Shown: positions 18,692 through 27,143, numbered from the stretch's first letter. The stretch: DNA of 64,000 nt from Rhodospirillales bacterium (GCA_009885795.1 VFKA01000003.1:112609-176608); one strand, 5' to 3'. The notes: generated by a model not told the origin, from the sequence alone. Numbers and translations: made by a program.

Positions 18692-19842
18692 GACAAGACA
18701 CCCTGAACGGTCCTTCGCACGCGCGAGGGCAGCTCCAGCAGCGGCAGGACGGCACTGCACAGGCCGGCGGCGGCAACCGCTCCCGGCATGCCCCAGACGA
18801 CGCTCGACGCCTCGTCCTGCGCAATGACCTGGCCGCCCGCCGTCACCACGGCCTCCGACCCGCGAAGGCCGTCGCTGCCCATGCCCGTCAGCATGACCAT
18901 GAGAACCGCGTTGCCATAGGTGGCGGCGATGCCGCGCAGCATCGGATCGACCGATGGACGGCAGAAATTCTCGGCCGGTGTCTTGAGCAGCTTGATCTGT
19001 TTCCTGCCGCCCTCGTTCACGACGGTCATGTGGAAATCGCCCGGTGCCACATAAATGCGCCCCGGTTGGACCTCCTCGCCATTCTGCCCTTCGGCCGCCG
19101 GCATGCCGGCCGCCTGTCCCACATGCTCGGCCAGGATCATGGTGAAGGTCGGCGGCATGTGCTGGGTGATGAACACCGGCAGCTTCATCCACGCGCCCAT
19201 GCCGGCAATGAACTTGCCGAGCGCCTGCGGTCCCCCGGTCGAACTGCCGATCGCCAGCGCCTCGGGGCGCCCCCGCGGCGCCGGCCGCAGAACGATCGGA
19301 GATCCGGATTTGATCGGCTTCCACATCGGTGCCGTTCCCCCGGCGGCGACGCCGGGTTCCGACGGCGGCGGCAGGCCGCGCTCCTTTCGATAGACGCCGC
19401 CCCAGGCCTTGACCTTGGCGACAAGTTCGCGGTTGAAGTCGACGGCGCCGGCCAGGCTCTTGCTCGAGGGTTTGGGAATGTAATCCGATGCTCCCGCCCT
19501 CATCGCCTTCATGCTGATGGACGCGTTCTGCAGCGTCAACGTCGAGGCCATGATGACCTTGAGGCCGGGCTTGGCGGCGATCAGCTTCGGCAGCGCCGTG
19601 ATGCCGTCCATGACCGGCATCTCGATGTCGAGCACGACGATTTCGACGTCGTTCCTGGCCAGGGCACCGATCGCCATCTCGCCATTGCCGACCGAGGCGA
19701 CGATGCGAATGCCGGGATCGCTCTCGAGCGCCTTGCTGAGAAGCCCGCGGATGACCACCGAATCGTCGACGACCATGACGCGCAGCCGCGCGTCGCGCGA
19801 CGCTTCGGCCGGCGCGGAGGCATTGGAAATGCTTGTCAACAT
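18688..19842 (-). CDS. cheB: Chemotaxis methylesterase/glutamine deamidase CheB
   Basis: 384 residues. Receiver domain with Asp72 (VVLDIEMPVMDG), an 80-residue linker, then the methylesterase domain with the catalytic Ser region AIGSSTGGPQAL, His in FITQHMPPTFT and Asp in the MGSDGLRGSEAV/VDPMLRGIAATYG segment. It demethylates chemoreceptors when phosphorylated by CheA. The ATG at 19842 overlaps the cheY stop by 7 bp; longer reading-frame extensions lie inside cheY. Confidence 0.97.
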   Translation of the reverse strand: MLTSISNASAPAEASRDARLRVMVVDDSVVIRGLLSKALESDPGIRIVASVGNGEMAIGALARNDVEIVVLDIEMPVMDGITALPKLIAAKPGLKVIMASTLTLQNASISMKAMRAGASDYIPKPSSKSLAGAVDFNRELVAKVKAWGGVYRKERGLPPPSEPGVAAGGTAPMWKPIKSGSPIVLRPAPRGRPEALAIGSSTGGPQALGKFIAGMGAWMKLPVFITQHMPPTFTMILAEHVGQAAGMPAAEGQNGEEVQPGRIYVAPGDFHMTVVNEGGRKQIKLLKTPAENFCRPSVDPMLRGIAATYGNAVLMVMLTGMGSDGLRGSEAVVTAGGQVIAQDEASSVVWGMPGAVAAAGLCSAVLPLLELPSRVRRTVQGVLS

Positions 19843-20207
19843 TCGATGAGACCGACTTGCGTGAATTTCGTTTCGATGATTTCGGTGTCGAACGGCTTCA
19901 TGATGTATTCGTTGGCCCCGGCCTGGATCGCCTCGCGAATGTGCGAGAGGTCGTTCTCCGTCGTGCAGAACACGACAATGGGCCGATCGCCGCCCGCGGT
20001 CTGCCGCAGCTGCCTCAGGAAATCGATCCCGCTCATGACCGGCATGTTCCAATCGAGCAGAATCGCCTCCGGCATCCGGCGCAGACAGGCATCCATCGCC
20101 TGTTGACCATCCTCCGCCTCTTCGATTTCGAACTCGAGACCCTCGAGTATCTTGCGCGCGACCATGCGCACGACCCGAGAATCATCGACGACCAAGCACG
20201 ATTTCAT
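19836..20207 (-). CDS. cheY: Chemotaxis response regulator CheY
   Basis: 123 residues forming a single receiver domain: acidic pair in CLVVDDSRVVRMVARKIL, phospho-acceptor Asp52 in LLDWNMPVMSG, Thr in FCTTENDLSH, and Lys104 in YIMKPFD. It has no output domain, so it most likely signals to FliM. It sits between cheW (57 bp upstream) and cheB (overlapping). Confidence 0.95.
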   Translation of the reverse strand: MKSCLVVDDSRVVRMVARKILEGLEFEIEEAEDGQQAMDACLRRMPEAILLDWNMPVMSGIDFLRQLRQTAGGDRPIVVFCTTENDLSHIREAIQAGANEYIMKPFDTEIIETKFTQVGLIEC

Positions 20208-20263
20208 TGCATTGCCTGTGACTGTGGTTCCAACCCGGACGAGCGTGGGTTCAAGCTCCCGCC

Positions 20264-20755
20264 TTACGCCGCTTCGCGATTGCCGAAAACCAGCAGCCGG
20301 GCGACGTTGAGAACAATGAGCAGTTTGCCGTTCAAGCGGTAGATGCCGTCCGAGAATTCCCGCCAACGCGCATCCACGGTCGGCGGGCTGGCCTCGAACT
20401 CGCTGGATTTGAGACTGAGAACCTCGCCCACCGAATCGACCAGCAGGCTGTAGAGCTCGCCGCCGTCCTCGACCACGATGCTCATCGCTTTTTCGTCTTT
20501 CTCGCGCGGCGGCAACGATAGCCGGATGCGGACATCGACCGCCGTCACGATGCGCCCACGCAGATTGAGCGATCCCGCGACGTCGGGCGGCGCCAGGGGA
20601 ATGCGCGTGATGCGTTGCTGCCCGAGCACGTCCTGCACCTTCAGCACCGGGATGCCGAACAGGTACCCGCCGATCGTCATCGACACGAAGTCCTTGTGGT
20701 TGTCGTTCGCTTCGACCTCGGTCGAAGCGGCGGCAGCTTTGCGGTTTTTGGTCAT
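20264..20755 (-). CDS. cheW: Chemotaxis coupling protein CheW
   Basis: 163 residues with one CheW beta-barrel domain: SMTIGGYLFGIPVLKVQDVL, ITRIPLAPPDVAGSLNLRGR, IVTAVDVRIRLSL and VVEDGGELYSLLVDSVGEVL. It links chemoreceptors to CheA. The start overlaps the cheA stop by 1 bp (20755). Confidence 0.96.
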   Translation of the reverse strand: MTKNRKAAAASTEVEANDNHKDFVSMTIGGYLFGIPVLKVQDVLGQQRITRIPLAPPDVAGSLNLRGRIVTAVDVRIRLSLPPREKDEKAMSIVVEDGGELYSLLVDSVGEVLSLKSSEFEASPPTVDARWREFSDGIYRLNGKLLIVLNVARLLVFGNREAA

Positions 20756-23727
20756 TATGCGGCTCCTCGTAACTGAGTGAATGTTTCCGACAGCGCCTGC
20801 AACAGGCCGTCGCGGTCGAACTTCGCCACGTAGTCGGCAAAGCCGGCCTTGCGCCCGCGATCGATGTCCCGCGGACTGGCATGCGATGACAGCGCCACCA
20901 TCGGCGTATCGCGCCAGCGCTGGCTCTTCTTGACGGTCTCGGCGAACTCGAATCCGTTCATGCCGGGCATTTCGATATCGCTGATGATGACATCGAACTC
21001 GTCGCCCGATTCGTGCAGCGTCATGGCCTTGTCGGCGCTTTCCGCCGTCGTGACGCTGTAGCCGGCGACCGACAGAAGCGGGGCCAGCAGGTTGCGGAAG
21101 AACGCGCTGTCATCGACCAGCAGCAGACGCCTGCGATTCTGGATCTCGAAATCCGACTCGCCGGCGCTGCCGAACCAATCGCCGAAGGCTTGAGTAAGGA
21201 AATGGCCGGCGTCGACGATCTCGGTGGCATGGCCGTTGATGACGGCCGTGCCCAAATAGCCGCTGCGGTCGGAAGACAGTTTGACGTCGAGGTCGCATTC
21301 GACGATATCGACGATCCGATCGACGACCAGGCCCATCGTCCGGTCGCGATCGGAGAACACCAGCATCGGCTGGCGCCCGCTCTCGCGAATCTTGAAGTCC
21401 TCGGCCATAGGAACCAGGGGCATGAGCTGGCCGCGATATTGCACGACCAACTGGCCGTTCGAACGCTCGATCTGCGACACGTCGATTTCCTCGAGGCGCG
21501 CCACGAGAGCCAGCGGAACGGCCTTTGGAGTATCGTTGGCCGCCGTGAAGACGAGCATCGACTGCCTTTGTTGCTTGCTCTTGCCCTGTTGGGTCGCGAC
21601 CTCCGCATTGCCAACACCGCTTGCGTTCATCTGTCCGCTCGCGGCCGCGATACCATTCGGGTCGAGGATCATGATGACGCTGCCATCGCCAAGGATGGTG
21701 TTGCCGGCGAACATCGCTATGTCGCGCAGGATCGGAGCCACCGGTTTCACCACGATTTCCTCGGTGTCGAAGACGCGATCGACCATGATGCCGAAACTGT
21801 GGGTTCCGACCTGGGTCACGACGATATAGTGCTCGGTCGCTTCGACGCCGGCTCCGCTCGTCAGCCCCATCATGTCATTCAGCATGACCAGCGGCAGCAG
21901 GCGATCCCGCAACCGCAGGACCGGTGTCGACTTGATGCGTTCGACCTTGTGTTCCGAATTCGGCGAAACGCGCACCAGCTCCAGCACGCTGATCTGCGGA
22001 ATGGCGAAGCGCTCGCCGCCGCACGCCACGATCAGGGCGGAGACGATCGCCAGCGTCAGCGGAATCTTGATGACGAAGGTCGATCCCTGGCCCTCGACCG
22101 ACCGCATTTCGACGGTACCGCCGATCCTCTCGATGTTGGTCCGCACCACGTCCATGCCGACGCCGCGCCCCGATACGCTCGTGACTTTCGCCGCGGTGGA
22201 GAAGCCGGCCTTGAAGATGTATTGCTGGATCTGCTGGACGCTCATCTGCGTCAGCTCGGCCTCGGTTGCGAGCCCGTTCTGAACCACCTTAGCCTTGATC
22301 TTGTCGAGCGGCAGGCCCCGCCCGTCGTCCTTGATCTCGATGATGATGTGGCCGCCTTCGTGATAGGCGTTGAGCGTGACCTTTCCGGTCTCGGACTTGC
22401 CGGTCGCCCGCCGATCGGCGGGCGTCTCGAGGCCGTGATCGGCGGAGTTGCGGACCATGTGGGTCAGCGGATCCTTGATCATCTCGAGCACCTGGCGGTC
22501 GAGTTCGGTCTCGGCGCCCAGCATCACCAGGTCGATCTTCTTGCCAAGCTCGTGGGCAAGATCGCGCACCAGGCGCGGCAGCTTCGCCCAGGCGTTGCCG
22601 ATGGGCTGCATCCGCGTCTTCATCACGCCCTCTTGCAGCTCGGAGGTAATGTGATTGAGCCGCTGCAGCGGGGCGGCGAAGTCGCTGTCCTTCTTGGTGC
22701 GCAGGATCTGCAGCACCTGATTGCGGGTCAGCACCAATTCGCTGACCGTGGTCATCAGGTTTTCGAGCAGGTCCACGTTGACGCGGATCGATTGGGCGGC
22801 GACGGCCGATTCCTTCGCTTCGGCGTTTTCGCCTTCGACTTTCGCTTTCGTTTCCGTCATCTTTCGCTCCTTGGTTGCGGGCGCGGCTATGGTAGGTTCC
22901 GGCGCGGCGGGCTCTGGCGCGACAATCGCGGCCGGCGCCGGCGCGTTGCCGCCGGCAAGGCCGCGCGACTGCTGCAATTTGTGCATGATGGCGGTGATGG
23001 CCTTGGCCGGCACTTCCAGCGCGGTCATCGCCTCGTTCAAGTAACCGTCGAGGATAGCGACGTCCTTCGCCCCCATCCCCGGAGACACGAGCCATTCGTG
23101 GCCGGCGGCAAGCGCCGCCTCGTTTCCGCCACTGGGCCCGCCCAGAAGCATGCCCAAGGAATCCCGCTGGCCGGCCTGAAGCCGGTCCAGGTTCACATCG
23201 GCGACGAAGCCCTTAAGGCGGTCATCCGCCATGACCTTCATGTAGAGCGACTCGATAAACGCATCGATGGTGGCAAGGCCGCCGACTTGCTCGAACAAAC
23301 TTCCCTTGGGCTCGGGCTCGGGGGCCTTGGCCGCCGGCGCCGGCGCGCCGGTCCCATCGGCCAGCGCGTTCAACCTTGCGATCAGCTCGCCGTCTTCGCC
23401 GGCGGGCTCGGTCTCGGCCGCTTCGAGCGCCGTCATGATCGTGCGCACGCGATCCAGGCATTCGAGGATGAGCGAGACCGCCGCGGGCGTCACTTCGAGA
23501 GCGCCATCGCGCAGCTTGCCCAGAATGTTCTCGCCCGCATGAGCCACCGATTCGAGGCGCGGCAGTCCGATGAACCCGCACGTGCCCTTGATGGTATGAA
23601 CCAACCTGAAGATGCTGCCCAGCAGATCCGGATTGTTCGGGTTCTGCTCGAGCTTGACGAGCTCGACATCGAGTACGGCGAGGCTCTCCGATGTTTCAGT
23701 CAGAAACTCGCGAAGCAGGTCGTCCAT
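20755..23727 (-). CDS. cheA: CheA histidine kinase with embedded truncated-hemoglobin domain and C-terminal receiver
   Basis: 990 residues, longer than ordinary CheA. Domains: HPt 1-105 with phospho-His44 (RLVHTIKGTCGF); a truncated globin at about 142-256 flanked by Ala/Pro/Glu-rich linkers; dimerisation domain from about 314; ATPase domain with HMVRNSADHGLE (423-434), DDGRG (467-471) and GRGVGMDVV (520-528); first CheW domain about 560-695; second CheW-like domain about 722-850; receiver 866-985 with Asp917. The globin segment aligns without gaps to M. tuberculosis trHbN (compared from memory), keeping Tyr162 (B10), Leu183 (E7), Gln187 (E11) and proximal His210 (F8). No ordinary P2 domain is visible; the globin takes its place. 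It presumably phosphorylates CheY and CheB, with ligand-bound heme as a possible input. Confidence 0.95.
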   Translation of the reverse strand: MDDLLREFLTETSESLAVLDVELVKLEQNPNNPDLLGSIFRLVHTIKGTCGFIGLPRLESVAHAGENILGKLRDGALEVTPAAVSLILECLDRVRTIMTALEAAETEPAGEDGELIARLNALADGTGAPAPAAKAPEPEPKGSLFEQVGGLATIDAFIESLYMKVMADDRLKGFVADVNLDRLQAGQRDSLGMLLGGPSGGNEAALAAGHEWLVSPGMGAKDVAILDGYLNEAMTALEVPAKAITAIMHKLQQSRGLAGGNAPAPAAIVAPEPAAPEPTIAAPATKERKMTETKAKVEGENAEAKESAVAAQSIRVNVDLLENLMTTVSELVLTRNQVLQILRTKKDSDFAAPLQRLNHITSELQEGVMKTRMQPIGNAWAKLPRLVRDLAHELGKKIDLVMLGAETELDRQVLEMIKDPLTHMVRNSADHGLETPADRRATGKSETGKVTLNAYHEGGHIIIEIKDDGRGLPLDKIKAKVVQNGLATEAELTQMSVQQIQQYIFKAGFSTAAKVTSVSGRGVGMDVVRTNIERIGGTVEMRSVEGQGSTFVIKIPLTLAIVSALIVACGGERFAIPQISVLELVRVSPNSEHKVERIKSTPVLRLRDRLLPLVMLNDMMGLTSGAGVEATEHYIVVTQVGTHSFGIMVDRVFDTEEIVVKPVAPILRDIAMFAGNTILGDGSVIMILDPNGIAAASGQMNASGVGNAEVATQQGKSKQQRQSMLVFTAANDTPKAVPLALVARLEEIDVSQIERSNGQLVVQYRGQLMPLVPMAEDFKIRESGRQPMLVFSDRDRTMGLVVDRIVDIVECDLDVKLSSDRSGYLGTAVINGHATEIVDAGHFLTQAFGDWFGSAGESDFEIQNRRRLLLVDDSAFFRNLLAPLLSVAGYSVTTAESADKAMTLHESGDEFDVIISDIEMPGMNGFEFAETVKKSQRWRDTPMVALSSHASPRDIDRGRKAGFADYVAKFDRDGLLQALSETFTQLRGAA
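22960..23304 (-). other. Truncated (2/2) hemoglobin domain inside CheA
   Basis: Codes CheA residues 142-256. Family features are SLFEQVGG at the A/B helices, LYMKVMADDRL at the B/C turn, RLQAGQ on helix E, LLGGP, and the proximal AGHEW. The distances between Tyr162, Leu183, Gln187 and His210 equal those between Y33, L54, Q58 and H81 of trHbN. A working heme pocket is inferred from these residues, not shown. Confidence 0.88.
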
Positions 23728-23830
23728 GGTGATTTTTCCCCGTCAGAAGGTTCCAGCGGCAAGCCATCGTCCCGGCGGGCCGCCGAGACGGCGATCCGCC
23801 CGACCGCTGCGAGAAAGTCCCATGGATTGC

Positions 23831-23845
23831 TTAAAGACTGGTGAA
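23831..23845 (-). promoter_or_regulatory. CtrA-type box between chpT and cheA
   Basis: TTAA-N7-TGAA on the + strand (TTCA-N7-TTAA toward cheA), within the same CTTAAAG-NN-TGGTGAAA block found upstream of fliI. It lies about 100 bp before the cheA start and 20 bp after the chpT stop, so it could give cheA its own promoter. Confidence 0.5.
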
Positions 23846-23865
23846 AGCCCCGCCCGCGCGGGGGT

Positions 23866-24570
23866 TCAGTCGACCCGGAGAATGGCCTCGAATTCGACCG
23901 CGCCGGCTTGGGCGGCCGGTGCCGGCAGCGTTGCGCCGTGGCGCGCGGCGAACGTCTTTACGAAGTATGCGCCGACATTGCCAACCGTTAACGAGCCCAC
24001 GTCGCCGTCGCCCCCCAGGATGCCCATGGATTCCAGGGGAACGTGAGCGTCCGACCCTTTAGCCACGACCTTGATCCGCATACCCAGGTCGGTTGTGGCG
24101 ATCCGCGCCGACAAGACGCCGCCGCGCGCCAGGCATTCCGCCGCAAGCATGACCAGCCCGAGCAACATCCGGCCCCCACCCGGCGGCAATTCCGGCGCGC
24201 CCTCGGCCGTCGGCCATTCCAGCGCGATCTTCCTTCCGTCAAGGTAGCCGGAGGCCAACTGCCCGGCTTCAGCAAGCCCCAGGATCTGCCGCGCGCCGCC
24301 CGATCCAAAGACCAGGCGGAAGAACTGTAAGCGCCCCGACGCCCGGCGCGCGCTCTGCTGGGACAGTTCCATGGCCTCCTTGGCCAGCGCCGCGTCGCCT
24401 TCTTCCATGAGCTCGAGGCCGTTGCCGATGGCGCCGACGGGGCTGATCAAGTCATGACACAGCCGCGAAACCAGCAATTCGGTCAACAGCAATTCGACGT
24501 TTGCCGCCACGAGGCACTCTCCCGGATCCCACGCCGCCCCGCCGTATCTGGCGGTGGCGCGACTCGTCAT
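23866..24570 (-). CDS. chpT: Histidine phosphotransferase ChpT
   Basis: About 234 residues from the ATG at 24570. The dimerisation helix has the ChpT signature SRLCHDLISPVGAIGNGLEL with phospho-His39, and the degenerate ATPase-like domain ends VGNVGAYFVKTFAARHGATL. ChpT relays phosphate from CckA to CtrA and CpdR, so with CtrA and SciP in the window it completes part of that circuit. It precedes cheA by 138 bp on the same strand. An ATG at 24588 is an alternative start; earlier codons overlap the divergent DUF3553 gene. Confidence 0.88.
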   Translation of the reverse strand: MTSRATARYGGAAWDPGECLVAANVELLLTELLVSRLCHDLISPVGAIGNGLELMEEGDAALAKEAMELSQQSARRASGRLQFFRLVFGSGGARQILGLAEAGQLASGYLDGRKIALEWPTAEGAPELPPGGGRMLLGLVMLAAECLARGGVLSARIATTDLGMRIKVVAKGSDAHVPLESMGILGGDGDVGSLTVGNVGAYFVKTFAARHGATLPAPAAQAGAVEFEAILRVD

Positions 24571-24618
24571 GGCGTGGGATACTGCCATCGATGCCGGCCA
24601 GAAAGCGAGTGCCGACCG

Positions 24619-24801
24619 TTGGAAGCCACGTTTGCTCCAGGCGACTTCGTCCGTCACCCGCAACAGTTGGACTGGGGCATCGGCCAGGTTCAATCCGCCG
24701 ACGGCCATCGAATCACGGTCAATTTCGAGCATGCCGGCAAGCGCCTCATCAACATCGACGTGATTGCCTTGACGAGAATTGAAGCCGACTCTAACGGTTA
24801 G
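24619..24801 (+). CDS. Small DUF3553 protein
   Basis: About 60 residues from a TTG start. The core FAPGDFVRHPQQLDWGIGQV followed by VNFEHAGKRLINIDVIAL is the DUF3553 (SH3-like, CarD/UvrD-tail-like) fold, common in alphaproteobacteria beside chpT. The function is unknown; a nucleic-acid or RNA-polymerase contact is only a guess from the fold. The start is uncertain: an in-frame GTG further upstream would overlap chpT. The stop is 1 bp before the formate dehydrogenase start. Confidence 0.7.
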   Translation: MEATFAPGDFVRHPQQLDWGIGQVQSADGHRITVNFEHAGKRLINIDVIALTRIEADSNG

Positions 24802-24802
24802 C

Positions 24803-26512
24803 ATGGCCGAATCCACCGAACCCGGGAACAAGGGAACGCGCCCCGGCGCCGGGCGGCGCCAGGCCGTGCCCTTTCCGAAGGGCCGGCAGGTGGACCCCGC
24901 CGCGCTCGCCGAGGTTGGCGCGCTGCTCGGCGACAGGCCGCGCCGGCGCGACCTTCTGATCGAGCATCTGCACCTGATCCAGGATCGCCATGGTTGCCTC
25001 GAGGCAGCACACCTCGCCGCCTTGGCGGAAGAAATGAAAATGGCGCTCGCCGAGGTCTACGAGGTGGCCACGTTCTATGCCCATTTCGACGTGGTGCGCG
25101 AGGATGAGGTTCCGCCCCCTGCCCTCACCGTTCGGGTCTGCGACAGCCTGACTTGCGAATTGATGGGCGCGGCCAGACTTCTCGATGGCCTGCAACGGAA
25201 GTTGGACCCCCGGCGGGTTCGCGTCGTGCGCGCGCCCTGCATGGGCCGGTGCGATATGGCGCCGGTCGCCGAAATCGGCCACCATCACGTCGACCGCGCC
25301 AGCGTGGACAAGGTCGCGGCGGCCGCGCTCGCCGGCCACACGCACCCGGACATACCGCGCTACAAGGGCTTCGAGGACTACCTGGCGGGTGGCGGCTACG
25401 CGTTGCTCGAAGCCGCGCGCGCCGGCAAGCGCACCGTCGACGACCTCATCGCCCTCATGGAGGCCTCGGGTCTCAGGGGGCTCGGCGGCGCCGGCTTCCC
25501 GGCCGGGCGCAAGTGGCGCTTCGTGCGCCAGGAGCCGGGACCCCGCCTCATGGCCGTCAACGCCGATGAAGGCGAGCCCGGCACCTTCAAGGACCGCTAC
25601 TACCTGGAAACCGACCCGCATCGTTTTCTCGAAGGCATGCTGATCGCGGCCTGGGCGGTGGAGGCGCCGGACGTCTACATCTATCTGCGCGACGAATATC
25701 CGGCGATCCGCGAGATCCTGCTGAAGGAAATCGCCCATCTCGAGGCGCGCGGCCTTAACGGCCCGACACGAATCCATCTTCGCCGCGGCGCCGGCGCTTA
25801 TATCTGCGGCGAGGAATCGGCGATGCTGGAAAGCATCGAGGGCAAGCGCGGTCTGCCGCGCCACAAGCCGCCCTACCCTTCGCAGGTCGGCCTGTTCGGG
25901 CGCCCGACGCTCATCCACAACGTCGAGACGCTCTATTGGGTGCGCGAGATCGTCGAGCGCGGGCCGGCGTGGTTGCAGAGCCACGGGCGCAACGGCCGCA
26001 TGGGCCTGCGCGGGTTTTCGGTATCGGGGCGCGTCAAGGAGCCAGGCGTCAAGCTGGCGCCGGCCGGCATCACCGCCAAGGAGCTCATCGACGAGTTCTG
26101 CGGCGGCATGGCCGAGGGTCATCGCTTTAAGGGTTACCTGCCGGGCGGGGCGTCGGGCGGCGTTCTGCCGGCCGGCATGGCCGACATACCGCTCGATTTC
26201 GGGACGCTGGAGCCGCATGGCTGCCTGATCGGCTCGGCCGCGGTCATCGTGCTGTCCGACAAGGACAGCATGAAAGACGTGGCGCTGAACCTTATGCGAT
26301 TCTTCGAGGACGAATCCTGCGGCCAGTGCACGCCCTGCCGGGTCGGCACCGAGAAAGCGGTGAAACTGATGTCGCGCGAGCGCTGGGACGAGGCGCTGTT
26401 GACCGAGCTCGCCGCCGCCATGACCGATGCCTCGATCTGCGGCCTCGGCCAGGCCGCCTGCAATCCGCTGACGACCGTGATGAAACACTTCCGCGACGAT
26501 TGGGCGGGATAG
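24803..26512 (+). CDS. fdsB: NAD-dependent formate dehydrogenase, fused NuoE-NuoF-type diaphorase subunit
   Basis: 569 residues. Residues 45-165 are a complete NuoE-like unit: helical DLLIEHLHLIQDRHGCLEAA and a thioredoxin-fold 2Fe-2S domain with Cys113, Cys118, Cys146 and Cys150. Residues 185-569 are NuoF-like with FMN/NADH sites GLGGAGFPAGRKW (226-238), ADEGEPGTFKDR, and ICGEESAMLESIEGKRG. The C-terminal 4Fe-4S motif is SCGQCTPCRVGTEK with a distal Cys. It passes electrons from FdsA to NAD+. The ATG at 24803 gives the natural N-terminus. In FDH operons the catalytic gene normally follows directly; here it is 2.9 kb away. Confidence 0.92.
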   Translation: MAESTEPGNKGTRPGAGRRQAVPFPKGRQVDPAALAEVGALLGDRPRRRDLLIEHLHLIQDRHGCLEAAHLAALAEEMKMALAEVYEVATFYAHFDVVREDEVPPPALTVRVCDSLTCELMGAARLLDGLQRKLDPRRVRVVRAPCMGRCDMAPVAEIGHHHVDRASVDKVAAAALAGHTHPDIPRYKGFEDYLAGGGYALLEAARAGKRTVDDLIALMEASGLRGLGGAGFPAGRKWRFVRQEPGPRLMAVNADEGEPGTFKDRYYLETDPHRFLEGMLIAAWAVEAPDVYIYLRDEYPAIREILLKEIAHLEARGLNGPTRIHLRRGAGAYICGEESAMLESIEGKRGLPRHKPPYPSQVGLFGRPTLIHNVETLYWVREIVERGPAWLQSHGRNGRMGLRGFSVSGRVKEPGVKLAPAGITAKELIDEFCGGMAEGHRFKGYLPGGASGGVLPAGMADIPLDFGTLEPHGCLIGSAAVIVLSDKDSMKDVALNLMRFFEDESCGQCTPCRVGTEKAVKLMSRERWDEALLTELAAAMTDASICGLGQAACNPLTTVMKHFRDDWAG

Positions 26513-26516
26513 GCGC

Positions 26517-26587
26517 GGAAAAGGGGTCGGGAGTCGTTTTCGGGGCGGGAGTCGTTTTCGCGGGAAACGACTCCCGACCCCTTTTCC
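26517..26587. repeat. Large inverted repeat after fdsB
   Basis: The left arm (26517-26541) and right arm (26562-26587) are almost perfectly complementary around AAAAGGGGTCGGGAGTCG, with an extra internal copy of GGGAGTCGTTTTC at about 26547-26559. It could form a long stem and may terminate fdsB transcription. Confidence 0.8.
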
Positions 26588-26591
26588 CCCC

Positions 26592-26622
26592 TTGTCATCG
26601 CCGGGCTTGACCCGGCGATCCA
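26592..26622. repeat. REP-like palindrome (TCGCCGGGCTTGACCCGGCGA)
   Basis: Near-perfect palindrome preceded by TTGTCA and followed by TCCAG. It is the first of a series of related units between here and 27116. Confidence 0.8.
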
Positions 26623-26655
26623 GCGTCACGCATGACAAAACGGTCCGCTTTGCAA

Positions 26656-26945
26656 TCAACGCGACAGGTCTTCGTACAGATCCCGCCACTCGGGATTGCG
26701 TTCCTCGATGAGTGACATCTTCCAGGCGCGCGGCCATTTCTTCAGATTCTTCTCCCGTTGGATCGCGGAGCGAACATCGTCGAAGGCCTCGTGATGCACG
26801 AGCAGTTTACACCATAGCGCTTGGTGAATCCCTCGACGAGTCGCTCTTTGTGCTGGTACGCGCGAGCGGCAAGATCGCCCGCGACTCCGATGTATAGCGT
26901 GCCATTTCGCCGACTTGCCAGAATGTAGACGTGATACGTCTTCAC
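26656..26945 (-). pseudogene. GIY-YIG endonuclease-like gene, frameshifted
   Basis: The N-terminal half, from GTG at 26945, reads VKTYHVYILASRRNGTLYIG then FTKRYGV, a UPF0213/GIY-YIG core. After GGT-GTA-AA the frame breaks. A different frame then continues with LLVHHEAFDDVRSAIQREK, LKKWPRAWKMSLIEERNPEW and RDLYEDLSR before a TGA at 26656-26658, which is the normal C-terminus of the family. One base is missing in the AAC-TGC region near 26808. The uninterrupted frame upstream of the GTG is REP sequence, not protein. Confidence 0.8.
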
Positions 26946-26964
26946 GATAGAATCGTGCGCGAGT

Positions 26965-27116
26965 CTGGATCGCCGGGTCAAGCCCGGCGATGACAAAGGG
27001 GGGAGTCAGGCCCGGCGATGACGCAAAACAGGCGAATTGTCATGCTCGGCCTTGAGCCGGGCATCCATGGCGCGGCGTCACGCCGGATCGCCCGGTCAGG
27101 TCCGGCGATGACAAAA
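26965..27116. repeat. Cluster of REP-like palindromes
   Basis: At least four units in alternating orientation: ATCGCCGGGTCAAGCCCGGCGAT (about 26969-26991), a half unit at 27005-27025, TGCTCGGCCTTGAGCCGGGCA (about 27042-27064), and GGATCGCCCGGTCAGGTCCGGCGATGACA (about 27084-27112). Together with the unit at 26592 they bracket the broken GIY-YIG gene. No protein is supported here. Confidence 0.75.
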
Positions 27117-27143
27117 ATAGGAGGGTTGCGACGATCTTCCGAA

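Noticed and set aside
18692..19324. Extended N-terminus for CheR
   Set aside because: The in-frame extension lies entirely in cheB; CheR homology starts at the ATG that overlaps the cheB stop.
21013..23844. A 943-codon open frame on the + strand
   Set aside because: It is antisense to cheA. High GC content and third-position bias create such shadows; the translation is low in hydrophobic core patterns and matches no family.
26592..27116. Insertion sequence or transposon
   Set aside because: The repeats are short REP-like palindromes; no transposase frame or target-site duplication was found.
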